The notes under the pieces: generated by a model
Told to the model about the DNA's origin: nothing
The model's input: the letters and a program-made list of their open reading frames with translations, nothing else
The model's database searches: none
Shown here: piece by piece, positions 19,557-28,273 of the stretch
Layout of the letters: each line of letters opens with the position of its first letter
Position numbering within the stretch: position 1 is the stretch's first letter
Origin: an uncultured Methanomethylovorans sp.
GTDB lineage: Archaea > Halobacteriota > Methanosarcinia > Methanosarcinales > Methanosarcinaceae
Assembly (NCBI RefSeq): GCF_963678545.1
Contig: NZ_OY782870.1
Span: forward strand, 558,001 to 622,000
Direction of reading: 5' to 3'
DNA length: 64,000 nt
Program-made: the position numbers and the translations under genes

Positions 19557-19994
19557 ATGTTTCATAGATTGTCTTATGTATATGATTTAACAGATATTTT
19601 TATTATGAATGTCAGGACTGAAGTTGTAGATTTTACCGATGCAAAAGGAGATGCCAAAATACTTGATGTAGCCACAGGCACTGGAAAACAAGCTTTTGCA
19701 TTCGGGAAAAGAGGTTATAAAGTTGTGGGAATTGATCTTTCGGAACACATGCTGAAAGTTGCTGCAAGGAAGAACAAGTATGGTAATGTAGGATTTATTC
19801 TTGCTGATGCTGCAAAGCTTCCATTTATGGACCAGCATTTCGATGTGTGCTCCATTTCATTTGCCTTGCATGAAATGCCCCTAAGTATGAGAAAAGAAGT
19901 TTTACAAGAGATTGTTAGGGTCACCAGGATTGGTGGTACTATAATGATCATAGATTATTCCTCTTCATCTGAAAAAAGAATAGGTGGGTATTGA
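19557..19994 (+). pseudogene. N-terminal remnant of a UbiE-like methyltransferase
   Basis: The 145 residues match the first two thirds of a class I SAM-dependent methyltransferase: a YDLTD start, motif I DVATGTGKQ near 38-46, GIDLSEHM near 59-66, then ADAAKLPF and a beta-4/5 region ending with GGTIMIIDY. Here the usual C-terminal part is missing: the frame stops five residues after SSSSEKR. The sequence immediately after this point is a different methyltransferase that lacks its own start. I therefore call it a truncated gene left by a deletion, although the fragment keeps the SAM-binding motifs. Confidence 0.65.
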
Positions 19995-20604
19995 CAGTTC
20001 CAGCGAGATGGTAATGTTTGCCCAGAGTAAATTCCCTGAAAAGGACTATCCAAATCTCACTTTTGAACTTATGGATGCAAAGCAATTGCATTTCAACGAG
20101 AAATTTGATATAATCTTTTCAAACGCTGCTCTCCATTGGATAGTTGATCAGCGCTCAGTTCTCAAAGGCATCAAAAAGAGTTTGAAACCATCAGGCAAGG
20201 TACTACTTCAAATGGGTGGCAATGGAAATGCTGCAAGTATATTCGGGGTAATTGACAAGCTATTAAAAGATGAAAAATGGAGTATGTATTTTGAAGATTT
20301 TTCTTTTCCATACGGTTTTTACAGCCCTCAAGAGTACAAGGTATGGCTGGATGAAGCAGGCCTTGAAGCAAAGAGGATAGAACTTATACCCAAGGATATG
20401 AAACTTAAAGGCAGAGAAGGCTTATCTGGCTTTATTCGCAGTACTTGGCTTCCCTATACGTTGAGAATACCTGAAGATCTGCGCAGTGAGTTCATTGATT
20501 CTTGTGTGGATGAGTATCTTGAAGTACATCCTGCCGATAAAGAAGGTGTGGTTCATATAGGAATGGTCAGGCTGGAAGTAGAAGCTGAAAATTGCAAGAT
20601 GTGA
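19984..20604 (+). pseudogene. C-terminal remnant of a trans-aconitate-type methyltransferase
   Basis: The 206 residues begin directly at motif II (GIDSSSEM) of a class I methyltransferase and continue through DAKQLHF, FSNAALHWI and GKVLLQMGG to a complete C-terminal half. The Rossmann beta-1 strand and the GCG-type SAM-binding loop, about 40-45 residues, are absent, so it should not bind SAM normally. The apparent GTG start lies right after a stop codon in the same frame and overlaps the preceding fragment in another frame. The best reading is that a deletion fused the 5' part of one methyltransferase gene to the 3' part of a neighbouring one. Confidence 0.65.
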
Positions 20605-20960
20605 AAGTATCAATTATTTCTATTCTTCTGTTATGTTGAAATAATGTTCACCATACTTAAGTTACACTTAAAATGTAAATTATCTTAGTCAAAGATTATA
20701 ATTTAGTATTGCAACCATTATACTACATTAATGAGTTACTGGTTTAATGTTTTTAGAAGCAGCAGATTTATATAATTATAATAATATATGGGCATCTAGA
20801 GGGTATCACAATTGTATCTTCCAGCTAGAGTATAGTCATCATCAAATTCTGGGGAGGACATTGGTCTTCCCCGGGAAGATACCCTCAATCTTCCATTTCT
20901 AACCTGTTTTATTATACTACCTCCAATAAATCAATAAATATATGGTTACTATGACAACTC
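20605..20960. other. Intergenic region holding a candidate structured RNA
   Basis: This AT-rich gap has no credible coding frame. It contains a TATA-like box, a set of nested inverted repeats described separately, and otherwise only AT-rich sequence. Confidence 0.5.
20797..20900 (+). ncRNA. Candidate small structured RNA with alternative helices
   Basis: A TATA box TTTATATA at 20767-20774 predicts a start near 20797. In the next 100 bases lie GAGGGTATC (20799-20807), GTATCTTCC (20814-20822), a hairpin GGGGAGGAC-ATTG-GTCTTCCCC (20851-20872, one G-U pair) and GGAAGATACCCTC (20874-20886). The last element can pair perfectly over nine bases with either of the first two, but not with both. A T-rich stretch follows near 20888-20912. 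No open frame is present. The RNA is inferred from structure and promoter spacing; no known family is recognised. Confidence 0.4.
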
Positions 20961-21394
20961 TTAGACCAATGGTTCAAGTCCATTTTTCCTAAAAACTTTT
21001 ACCACCTCATCTATTGGATCGCAACAGCGGTAGAAAAGGTGTGATTTGCATGAACAATCACTGCATCCAAAGCCATGAACATCTTCTGACTACAAGTCCT
21101 TTGCAAGCAGGCATTCGATGTTGATGGAAGTAATCGCATGCGCTGTGCACACCAATTGGAAGTGCTCATTAAGATTTATATAATCAACATGCCACTTGGC
21201 CTTCTTTCTTTTATCTCTTGAAGCATTACATGTCTGTGCAACCTTTTTAGACCGCCTGTACCCTGAGCAGAACCCACATAAATATAATATCCTGCCTCAA
21301 AATTGATATCTCCAAGACTTCCAATCCTAACCTTACACTGTTGGTTCTTGAAGATTAGACAATATACACTCTTCTCTTTAACTGCCTCGGTCAT
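20961..21394 (-). pseudogene. Broken DUF123 (GIY-YIG-like) gene
   Basis: The first 60 residues from the ATG at 21394 match the DUF123 family (GSLGDINFEAGYYIYVGSAQ then GLKRLHRH). Near 21200 one base appears lost: after KERRP the frame runs into a stop, while the next frame continues with the expected KWHVDYI. That frame then carries the family's C-terminal block GFGCSDCSCKSHLFY and ends at 20961, but it is cut by an in-frame TAG at 21090-21092 between AKDL and SEDVHGFG. Amber could be pyrrolysine in such an organism, yet together with the frameshift a pseudogene is the simpler reading. A TTG at 21400 is another possible start. Confidence 0.8.
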
Positions 21395-21447
21395 ACCCAA
21401 ACACCAAGATGCATAAAATTAAATCATTTCCCGGAGAATCTTTATTG

Positions 21448-21813
21448 ATGAGCATGAATAAAGAGATACAACAAGCAAAGGATGTCAAAGGATTTGGACC
21501 AAGGTCTGTGGCCTATGCCACTCAGATAGATGAAGAATTTGGGGAAGCTCTTGCAGGATACTATAAAGCCGTGTGGAAGGAGCGAGAAAATGGACTTACA
21601 ATGAAACAGAAACATCTTTTAGTCTTTACCATCGCATGTTCCAAACTCAACATAGAAAGTGCACTCAAAATTCTGGAGAAACTTAGAAAATTCGAGGCAA
21701 GTTCACAAGAGATTAAAGATGCCATGATGATAGCAGCCTGGACAGGTGGAATACAACATTTTACTGATTTCAGCCCAAAGATACTCAAAGAAATGGAAAG
21801 ATTAGGTTTCTAA
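21448..21813 (+). CDS. Carboxymuconolactone-decarboxylase/AhpD-fold protein without CxxC
   Basis: The all-helical protein resembles the CMD/AhpD family (LTMKQKHLLVFTIACSKLN, then a later DAMMIAAWTGGIQHF helix). A GGAGA site at 21433-21437 supports the ATG at 21448 (121 residues) over an in-frame ATG at 21409. AhpD-type enzymes use a CxxC-H pair to reduce peroxides, but here there is only one cysteine, so a redox role is unlikely. The substrate is unknown. The gene is divergent from the DUF123 remnant. Confidence 0.7.
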   Translation: MSMNKEIQQAKDVKGFGPRSVAYATQIDEEFGEALAGYYKAVWKERENGLTMKQKHLLVFTIACSKLNIESALKILEKLRKFEASSQEIKDAMMIAAWTGGIQHFTDFSPKILKEMERLGF

Positions 21814-21831
21814 AAAACCTTTATTTCCATT

Positions 21832-22131
21832 TTAAAGGCCAGATAAAATCCCTGTCCAAAACATACTTATCAACACTAAATGGATCAGAAGGATAAGGGG
21901 AAAACCATATTTAAATTGTGGATGCTTTGTTTTATGTCTGAATATTTTCATCCCCAAAACACCACCTAAGCTTCCTCCCATAATGACCCATAAGAATAGC
22001 TGTTTTTCAGGTATTCTGTATTTTTTACGAGTGGCCTTCTTTTTATCCAGGCCCATAAGGCTGAATGATATAATATTAACAACTAGAACATATACCAACA
22101 AATAATTAGTTAGAAAATATCCTGATTGCAT
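21832..22131 (-). CDS. DUF1294 small membrane protein
   Basis: The 99 residues form about three membrane helices (roughly 7-26, 46-64 and 78-96). The conserved DUF1294 features are present: a MGLDKKKA loop, RIPEKQL, a GGSLGG motif and FRHKTKHPQF. The function of the family is unknown. It stands between the convergent AhpD-fold gene and the WD40 gene. An AT-rich region upstream (22132-22200) would hold the promoter. Confidence 0.8.
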   Translation of the reverse strand: MQSGYFLTNYLLVYVLVVNIISFSLMGLDKKKATRKKYRIPEKQLFLWVIMGGSLGGVLGMKIFRHKTKHPQFKYGFPLILLIHLVLISMFWTGILSGL

Positions 22132-22221
22132 ATTAATCTATAAATTGCAATAAGATATATATTATTTTATTTGGAATAGTAGTGTCCAGAAAAAGAATAC
22201 AATAAATGCCTTAAGCATTTA

Positions 22222-23106
22222 TCATTTTTCCAAGTCCCACATGTTCAGCCTGCCATCTGCTGTTGCAGCAACAAGATAACGCCCGTTGGGCGAGAAAGCC
22301 ATACTGTATACGCCTTTAACCATAAGAGGAATGTTTGATACAGTTTTTCCCGAATCAAAATCATACAGGACAATATCATAATCCATGCCCACTGCAACTG
22401 TTTTTCCATTGGAAGAAACTGCAAGAGGAAAATGACCTGTACCATCAAGTTCTATAGAACGCTCTTCTTTAAGCTCGTTCAGTGACCAGATGCGCAACTT
22501 TCGCTCATATCCGGCACTAATGAGGTACTTTCTGTCGGGTGTCAGTACCATGGACATAAGGGCAACATTATGGCCCATCAGTGTCTGTTCAAGTCTACCA
22601 TCAGACGATGACCAGACATATATATCACCACCAATACCCCCTCCTAGAACTTTTCTGCCATCGGGAGTAAAAAGAACACATGAAATAGTGTCTGGACTTC
22701 CTTCTAAAATCATAAATTCTTTACCATCTGGCAATGCCCATAAACGTACAGTTCCATCATAAGAACCTGAAGCAAGCAATTTCCCATCTGGTGAAATGCA
22801 TACAGATGAGACAATATTGCTATGTCCTATAATAACTTTCAAAGGAAGACTTTCAGGATAAGACCAAAGCCTAATAGTACAATCAGATGAGCCTGTAGCT
22901 ATCATATTGAAACTACGGGAAACTGAAATACTGTTCACACTTTTAGTATGGCCTTTAAACTCTCTTATCAATTCCCAAGAAGGCACCGACCAGAGTTTCA
23001 TGAATCCATCCATGCCAGAAGATAATGCTTTTTTTCCAGCATCCAGAAAAGTTACATTGTTAACATGACCTTTATGAGCATGGAATCTGGTGTAATCGCT
23101 TTCCAT
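22222..23106 (-). CDS. WD40-repeat protein
   Basis: The protein is made of about seven WD40 blades (GH...LWS/VWS patterns such as GHTKSVNSISVSR, DCTIRLW, DGTVRLW, GGDIYVWS), enough for one propeller. WD40 proteins act as docking platforms; no catalytic motif is visible and there is no signal peptide. I choose the ATG at 23106, which has a strong GGAGA site five bases ahead, rather than the ATG at 23142 that overlaps the msrB stop as ATGA. It follows msrB on one transcript. WD40 proteins are rare in methanogens, and the partner is not evident. Confidence 0.85.
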   Translation of the reverse strand: MESDYTRFHAHKGHVNNVTFLDAGKKALSSGMDGFMKLWSVPSWELIREFKGHTKSVNSISVSRSFNMIATGSSDCTIRLWSYPESLPLKVIIGHSNIVSSVCISPDGKLLASGSYDGTVRLWALPDGKEFMILEGSPDTISCVLFTPDGRKVLGGGIGGDIYVWSSSDGRLEQTLMGHNVALMSMVLTPDRKYLISAGYERKLRIWSLNELKEERSIELDGTGHFPLAVSSNGKTVAVGMDYDIVLYDFDSGKTVSNIPLMVKGVYSMAFSPNGRYLVAATADGRLNMWDLEK

Positions 23107-23138
23107 ATTCTCTCCTGGAAGTAGAAAGCAGTCTAATG

Positions 23139-23537
23139 TCATACTCCTTCCTCAAATTCCAATGAGATCGAATTCATACAAAATCTGTCGCCTGTTGGTG
23201 CAGGGCCATCATTGAAAACATGCCCAAGATGGCTACCACACCTGCTGCAAAGAACTTCTGTCCTCTGCATTGCATAACTATTATCAGGCTTTTTGACCAC
23301 CTTGTCTTCAGATATCGGAGCCCAGAAACTTGGCCAGCCAGTGCCAGAGTCGAACTTTGTCTTTGAATCGAATAGTTCCTGTCCACAAGCAACACACAGA
23401 TAGATACCTTTCTTTTTATTTTGGTAATATTTTCCACTAAAAGCAGGTTCAGTTCCCTTTTCCCGCAGCACATAATACTGTTGAGGAGTTAGGATCTTTT
23501 TCCAGTCCTGCTCCTGTGTTTTTACATATGATGACAT
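23139..23537 (-). CDS. msrB: Peptide methionine sulfoxide reductase MsrB
   Basis: MsrB reduces methionine-R-sulfoxide in oxidised proteins. The 132-residue protein shows the zinc-binding CVAC and CSRC pairs, the core SGTGWPSF, the GHVFNDGP segment and the catalytic cysteine in RFCMNS. A GGAGGGGG site just upstream supports the ATG at 23537 over one 36 bases earlier. The gene leads the short WD40 operon and is divergent from the next gene. It fits defence against oxygen in an anaerobe. Confidence 0.97.
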   Translation of the reverse strand: MSSYVKTQEQDWKKILTPQQYYVLREKGTEPAFSGKYYQNKKKGIYLCVACGQELFDSKTKFDSGTGWPSFWAPISEDKVVKKPDNSYAMQRTEVLCSRCGSHLGHVFNDGPAPTGDRFCMNSISLEFEEGV

Positions 23538-23735
23538 ATTGCCCCCTCCCTCGGATTTCAAGATCTGAAACAAAAATCTTGATTAAAAGATTCCCTTACT
23601 CAAATTTGAGAGATTCTAAATTAAATAGTTTACGCATTAATCAGGGAAACATGAAATGACGATTTGAAACTATCATGTATTAGGAATTAGATGTACTCTA
23701 TAAATATAAATAATATAATAAATATAAATAGTATC

Positions 23736-24131
23736 ATGCCAGATAAGATGGTAGGGAATTATCCATCGGATCGGGGTGATAATGTGGCATGCTCTGCTGC
23801 AATATGCATGGATAACAAAGAACACGCTTCTTGTGTGATTTACAATATGGGGTTGTCAGAAAAGTATACAGATGCCCTCATAAACTGGATAGAAAAGTAC
23901 CTGGATATAAGAAATCTTGAAAGAATTGTGTGGGGAGAGACTGCTGCATCTGAAGACCCTTATCGTAATGTGCAGATTGCAGCAGAAAGCGATTTGGAAT
24001 TCACTGTGTTATTTGCATCAAAAAAGGATCGCAGCAACAGTTCTGTGTTTTTCCTAGAGGGAAATCTGCTGCTGCTTTTCAATATTACGCTGCAATGTCT
24101 GAAAGAAAGCTGTGTGTCCTATGCATTGTAA
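23736..24131 (+). CDS. Hypothetical protein, 131 residues
   Basis: I do not recognise this gene. I choose the ATG at 23736 because the 45 bases before it are an AT-only stretch with repeated ATAAATA that looks like a promoter, although an ATG at 23691 is in frame. The protein is mixed alpha/beta, has six cysteines spread along its length, and includes a hydrophobic run (FFLEGNLLLLFNITL) near the C-terminus. No signal peptide is evident. It is convergent with argS, five bases away. Confidence 0.55.
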   Translation: MPDKMVGNYPSDRGDNVACSAAICMDNKEHASCVIYNMGLSEKYTDALINWIEKYLDIRNLERIVWGETAASEDPYRNVQIAAESDLEFTVLFASKKDRSNSSVFFLEGNLLLLFNITLQCLKESCVSYAL

Positions 24132-24136
24132 AAATT

Positions 24137-25840
24137 TCACATAGACTCTGGAGCATCTATGCCAAGGGTCTCTAATGAAATGGCTAATGTAATGCGTGCA
24201 CAGTCCACGAGCCCAAGTCTTGTAGCTCTCAGTTTTTCGTCATCGATATTTATCACTGGAACGAAACGGTAGAACTGATTGAAGGATTCTGCAAGCTCTC
24301 TGGCGTAAATGGCCAAAGTATGTGGTTTTAGCTCTCTTGCACACTGCTCTATGATACTATCAAAAGCAGCCATCTTTTTTATTAATTCTACTTCCGTATT
24401 CTCTACAAGCAGTGAAGGATCCATATCAAAAGACTCGTTCCATACTTCTTCTTCCTGAGCCTTCTTTAGTATACTGCATGCTCTGGCATGTGAGTACTGG
24501 ATGAACGGTGCACCTTGTTTTTCGAAATCAAGGGCTTCTTTCCAGTTGAAAACCGTAGATTTCTCCGGTGATACTCTAATAACATCATATCTCACAGCAC
24601 CAATGCCTACCATCCTGGATACTTTTTGTTTGAAATCCACGGGCATCTCTGGCCTACGCATGTCAACTTCCACAAAAGCCTGTTCTTCCACCTGATCCAA
24701 CAACTCATCTGCGGAAATGAACTTGCCTCTCCTAGTACTCATGGAACCTTCCGGCAAAGAAACGAACTCAAATATGACCACTTCTGGTTCAGGTTTTCCC
24801 AGAAGATTGAGAGTTGCCTTTAACTGACCTGAAATAAGTTTGTGGTCAGCCCCTAGAATATCTATCATACGGTCGGCTCGTTCACCTTTCCACTCATGGT
24901 ATGCCAAATCCCTTGTACTATATAGAGAAGTACCATCTGATCTCTGCACCACCAGTTTCTTCTCAAAACCGTAATCCTCCAGATCCAACATAAGGGCACC
25001 ATCATCGACCTTTGTATGACCGGTGGCTTTGATCTCCTCAATTATCCTTGTAACATCACCGGACCTTACAAAAGTTGATTCGTAAGGGAAACTGTCATGG
25101 TATATGTTCATGCGCAAAAGAGTTTCTTTTATACCATCAAGTGCAAGGGAAACAGCTTCATTGAAGCTCTTTATTGTAGCATCATCCCCTTTTTCCACAA
25201 GCTGCATAAGCTTATCGATCTCTGCTACTTTTTCAGGTTCTTCCCCAAGCTTGACGTTAGCCTTAATATAAACATCTGCTATAGAATGATCTGATTTTTT
25301 TGATGTGTCAAAATCAAAATGTGAAAGCGCCCAGGAAACAATAGCTATCTGACGTCCCATATCGTTCACATAGTACTGGGTCTCAACATTATAACCAGCT
25401 TTTCTGAGAATGCGGACTAAAGTGTCACCAATGACCGAGTTCCTGATATGACCCACATGTAAGGGACCATTAGGATTTGCAGAAGTATGTTCAAGGAGGA
25501 TCTTACCTTCACAGAAACCTCCTCCGAACGATATACCTTCAGACCTTATTTTTGAAAATGTTTCTTCAATGTAGTTTCTGGAAGTGCTTATATTGATATA
25601 AGGACCCATAGCCCTCATTTCACCGATCAAGGGAAACTTTTTGACATTAGCGTTTTTAACTATGGTTTCCGCCAATTCCTTTGGATTCTTCTTTTCCCTT
25701 GATGCGATCCTAAAAGCAACTTTTGAGGCCATATCTGCATGCTTGGATGGCTCAAGGTCAAGATCTGCAGCTTCGATTCCAAACTGGGAAATAGTTTCAT
25801 TTAATAATGTTTCAACTTGCCTTCTGAAATTCAGATACAT
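24137..25840 (-). CDS. argS: Arginyl-tRNA synthetase
   Basis: ArgRS charges tRNA-Arg with arginine. The 567-residue class I protein has the ArgS N-terminal domain (about 1-80), the HIGH motif HVGHIRNS near 122, the VNDMGRQ stretch, a KMSKS-like SMSTRRGKF near 373 and the helical anticodon-binding domain (about 445-567). The family often has a degenerate KMSKS, so this is normal. I choose the ATG at 25840 over two GTG codons just upstream. It begins 14 bases after the prf1 stop and shares its transcript. Confidence 0.97.
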   Translation of the reverse strand: MYLNFRRQVETLLNETISQFGIEAADLDLEPSKHADMASKVAFRIASREKKNPKELAETIVKNANVKKFPLIGEMRAMGPYINISTSRNYIEETFSKIRSEGISFGGGFCEGKILLEHTSANPNGPLHVGHIRNSVIGDTLVRILRKAGYNVETQYYVNDMGRQIAIVSWALSHFDFDTSKKSDHSIADVYIKANVKLGEEPEKVAEIDKLMQLVEKGDDATIKSFNEAVSLALDGIKETLLRMNIYHDSFPYESTFVRSGDVTRIIEEIKATGHTKVDDGALMLDLEDYGFEKKLVVQRSDGTSLYSTRDLAYHEWKGERADRMIDILGADHKLISGQLKATLNLLGKPEPEVVIFEFVSLPEGSMSTRRGKFISADELLDQVEEQAFVEVDMRRPEMPVDFKQKVSRMVGIGAVRYDVIRVSPEKSTVFNWKEALDFEKQGAPFIQYSHARACSILKKAQEEEVWNESFDMDPSLLVENTEVELIKKMAAFDSIIEQCARELKPHTLAIYARELAESFNQFYRFVPVINIDDEKLRATRLGLVDCARITLAISLETLGIDAPESM

Positions 25841-25854
25841 GGACACCACCCGCT

Positions 25855-27099
25855 TTATACACCCGTGCTGAACCTTAATATAGCAACCAGACCGCCAAAA
25901 GCGTTCATAAGTTGTGAACCTTCATCAAAATCAGTTGAAATGAATTCCACCTGGGTGTTCATCTGGTCAGCCATTTCAGAAAGTTCGTCTACAATATCCA
26001 CTTTTTCTATAACTTCCATGGAATAACCACAAACTGGACAAGGACCAGGGGAGAAATAATCCTCTCCGGGCTTGAAGGCTTTTGTTAACTTTGCCTCGTG
26101 GTCCCCATTTGGGCATCGGATGGTCAGTCTTTCTGCTCTGAGGTCCTCAGATATCAGAAGAACTTCCACTGCACCTATAAGGAGATTCGCCCTGACAGAT
26201 TCTTCTCCATAGGCTGCTTTGCCTGAATCGGAAACCAGTTCTGTAAAGAAACGCTGGATAAGCTTTTTTTCTGCGATAAGATCGATATCTGAAAGCTTCT
26301 CACTTGCTGCGTTAACGAGTTCTGGAAGGCCGGATTCATCAGTGTAGGCAACGTCAAAAAGATCAAGTATCTTCTTCTTCAACTCATGGTGCAGGAACTC
26401 CCCTGATTCGAACTCTTCCTTGGTAGGAGAGGGACCACCTATGAGAATACCTTCAAAATTTTTAGGATCCACTGCCATGAATACATCACTTGCAGCATCT
26501 CCTATACGTTTGTAGAACTCGTGGATAGCAATGAGCCTCAATTGCTGGAATCTATGAGCACTTTGACCACCTTTTCGCTGTTTTCCAGGTACTGTAGAAG
26601 TTAATGTCCTATGAGCCTCGATATGTTTGCCCACGAGCAAGCCCACAGCTGCCTCACGTCTGTCTAGAACCAGCAATCCATAGGTCTTTGAATCTTTAAG
26701 CATTTCTTCAAGAGGCTCAAGGTAAAAACTGGAATCGCAGTGATACCTGTATGTCACTATTGGCTGAGGGGGTTCAACAGTAGTGGTTTCCATATTTGTC
26801 TTGTTAGCACCGATGTCAACAGCACCGGTGAAGAAAACTATACCATTTTCAGGAACTTCCACGTATCTAAGCCTTGCAAGCAGGGATTCTATAGCACCCT
26901 GCACATTATCCTTTGTGATCTTGGACTTAATGTTTGCCGCTTGCCCATGTTCTCCTTTGAGCTGGGAAGTGATATCAAATATTTGTTTGTCAGGAGGAAT
27001 ATATAAAGAAATGAGTTCTGTCCCACGACCTTTCTTGACCCTGAGTTCCTCCAGTTTCTTTTTGAATTCATACTTCTTATGAGCAGATTGTTCTGTCAT
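25855..27099 (-). CDS. prf1: Peptide chain release factor aRF1
   Basis: aRF1 reads stop codons and releases the peptide. The 414-residue protein has the NIKS motif at 56-59, the YxCxxxF motif at 119-125 and the catalytic GGQ at 177-179, followed by the C-terminal domain with a CxxC pair (CPVC) that belongs to the archaeal minidomain. Length is typical. In genomes that read TAG as pyrrolysine, aRF1 competes at this codon; no unusual change in the recognition motifs is visible here. It is the first gene of the prf1-argS unit. Confidence 0.97.
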   Translation of the reverse strand: MTEQSAHKKYEFKKKLEELRVKKGRGTELISLYIPPDKQIFDITSQLKGEHGQAANIKSKITKDNVQGAIESLLARLRYVEVPENGIVFFTGAVDIGANKTNMETTTVEPPQPIVTYRYHCDSSFYLEPLEEMLKDSKTYGLLVLDRREAAVGLLVGKHIEAHRTLTSTVPGKQRKGGQSAHRFQQLRLIAIHEFYKRIGDAASDVFMAVDPKNFEGILIGGPSPTKEEFESGEFLHHELKKKILDLFDVAYTDESGLPELVNAASEKLSDIDLIAEKKLIQRFFTELVSDSGKAAYGEESVRANLLIGAVEVLLISEDLRAERLTIRCPNGDHEAKLTKAFKPGEDYFSPGPCPVCGYSMEVIEKVDIVDELSEMADQMNTQVEFISTDFDEGSQLMNAFGGLVAILRFSTGV

Positions 27100-27231
27100 T
27101 GTGTTAATACTCCATAGTAAGACTGAATGATGAGATAATATCTAAATTTATAATTTGGCTTTATGTAGATCTTGATATAAATATAGATTATGACAGGTAT
27201 TTTAAAGATATTGCTGTCAGTCAAGTAGATG

Positions 27232-28170
27232 CTATTCAAGATGAGAGATTAAACCGTCTCTTGATAGCAATACTACTCTGCTGATCTCAACATCGTCAGC
27301 AACCGCATAACCCAAGTGGTCTGCTATTTGTCGGGAAAAATCCAGGACTTCCTCATGTGATGGCATTGCTTCCCTAGGAAGACGGTTCCTTGAGAAACCC
27401 AGATGCATGTAAGCCTTTACCTCCACATAGTCGGGATCAGCTTTCTTTATGAGTTCAGCATAACCCTGTGGCTGGAACATGTTTACTCCTTTTATCAGGG
27501 TGATGCGTATAACTGTCCTTGTATCTTTGTTCTTCAAGACTTCAAGGGAGGTATTCAGCTTGTTCCACAATTGAACCGATTTGGGACGACATACTTTGTT
27601 ATATGTTTCTTCATCTGGGGCATCCAGGCTCATATAAAGTTGAGAAGGATTTATACGCCGCATCATTTCAGGGTTAGTACCATTACTGACAACAAAAGTT
27701 GTCAATCCCTGGTTTTTGAACTCTTCAACCAGTTTCGCAAGATAAGGATACATTGTAGGTTCGCCTGACAGAGATATGGCTACATGCTTGGGCTCATTGC
27801 CTTCTAACCACAATTCCCTGTGATCAGAATCACCAAAACCTGATATTAACTTCCTCTGAGATTTTATACAAGACCCCACTATTTCCGATGGAGAATCCCA
27901 TTCCAAAGGCGCAGGCGCATCTACCTCCACCGGACGCCAGCAATGCAAACATCTCTGATTGCACATGAGAGTTGGAGTCATCTGGAGACATCTATGTGAT
28001 TTTATACCGTAAAAAGAAGCTTTATAACACTGGCCTTCATCTCTCATCGCCCTACGAAGCCATAGACATGTCTTGACAGCTGAGTGATTCCCTGCAAGAC
28101 TATAACCTTGCTTTTTGAGAAGAGAAGAAAGATCTGTAAAATCTGGTAAATTGTATTCCTGAGAGGACAT
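27232..28170 (-). CDS. taw1: TYW1-type tRNA 4-demethylwyosine synthase
   Basis: This radical-SAM enzyme forms the imidazoline ring of wyosine at G37 of tRNA-Phe. From the ATG at 28170 the protein has 312 residues. Two cluster sites are visible: C35, C48 and C61 (spaced 13 and 13, as in the archaeal enzyme) and the radical-SAM C70-x3-C74-x2-C77. SGEPTMYP and SLDAPDEE follow. A longer frame reaches 28284, but a TATA box at 28194-28203 lies 28 bp before the ATG at 28170, so the message is probably leaderless. It stops at TAG, with a TGA five codons further on. Confidence 0.94.
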   Translation of the reverse strand: MSSQEYNLPDFTDLSSLLKKQGYSLAGNHSAVKTCLWLRRAMRDEGQCYKASFYGIKSHRCLQMTPTLMCNQRCLHCWRPVEVDAPAPLEWDSPSEIVGSCIKSQRKLISGFGDSDHRELWLEGNEPKHVAISLSGEPTMYPYLAKLVEEFKNQGLTTFVVSNGTNPEMMRRINPSQLYMSLDAPDEETYNKVCRPKSVQLWNKLNTSLEVLKNKDTRTVIRITLIKGVNMFQPQGYAELIKKADPDYVEVKAYMHLGFSRNRLPREAMPSHEEVLDFSRQIADHLGYAVADDVEISRVVLLSRDGLISHLE

Positions 28171-28193
28171 TTGGGGTTTAGTTAAGATTTGGA

Positions 28194-28203
28194 GTATATA
28201 TAC
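28194..28203 (-). promoter_or_regulatory. TATA box of the TYW1 gene
   Basis: GTATATATAC, a symmetric TATA element centred 28 bp upstream of the ATG at 28170. At normal archaeal spacing transcription would begin at or next to the start codon. Confidence 0.6.
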
Positions 28204-28273
28204 TTTGGTAAATAAGGCCTGAGTACAAAATATTAAATGAAGTGGATAGACGCTCTTCAAAGAAATATCAAAA

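Noticed and set aside
20930..21000. tRNA gene, because GGTTCAAGTCC resembles a T-arm
   Set aside because: No acceptor or anticodon stem can be drawn, and on the other strand the stretch encodes the end of the DUF123 remnant.
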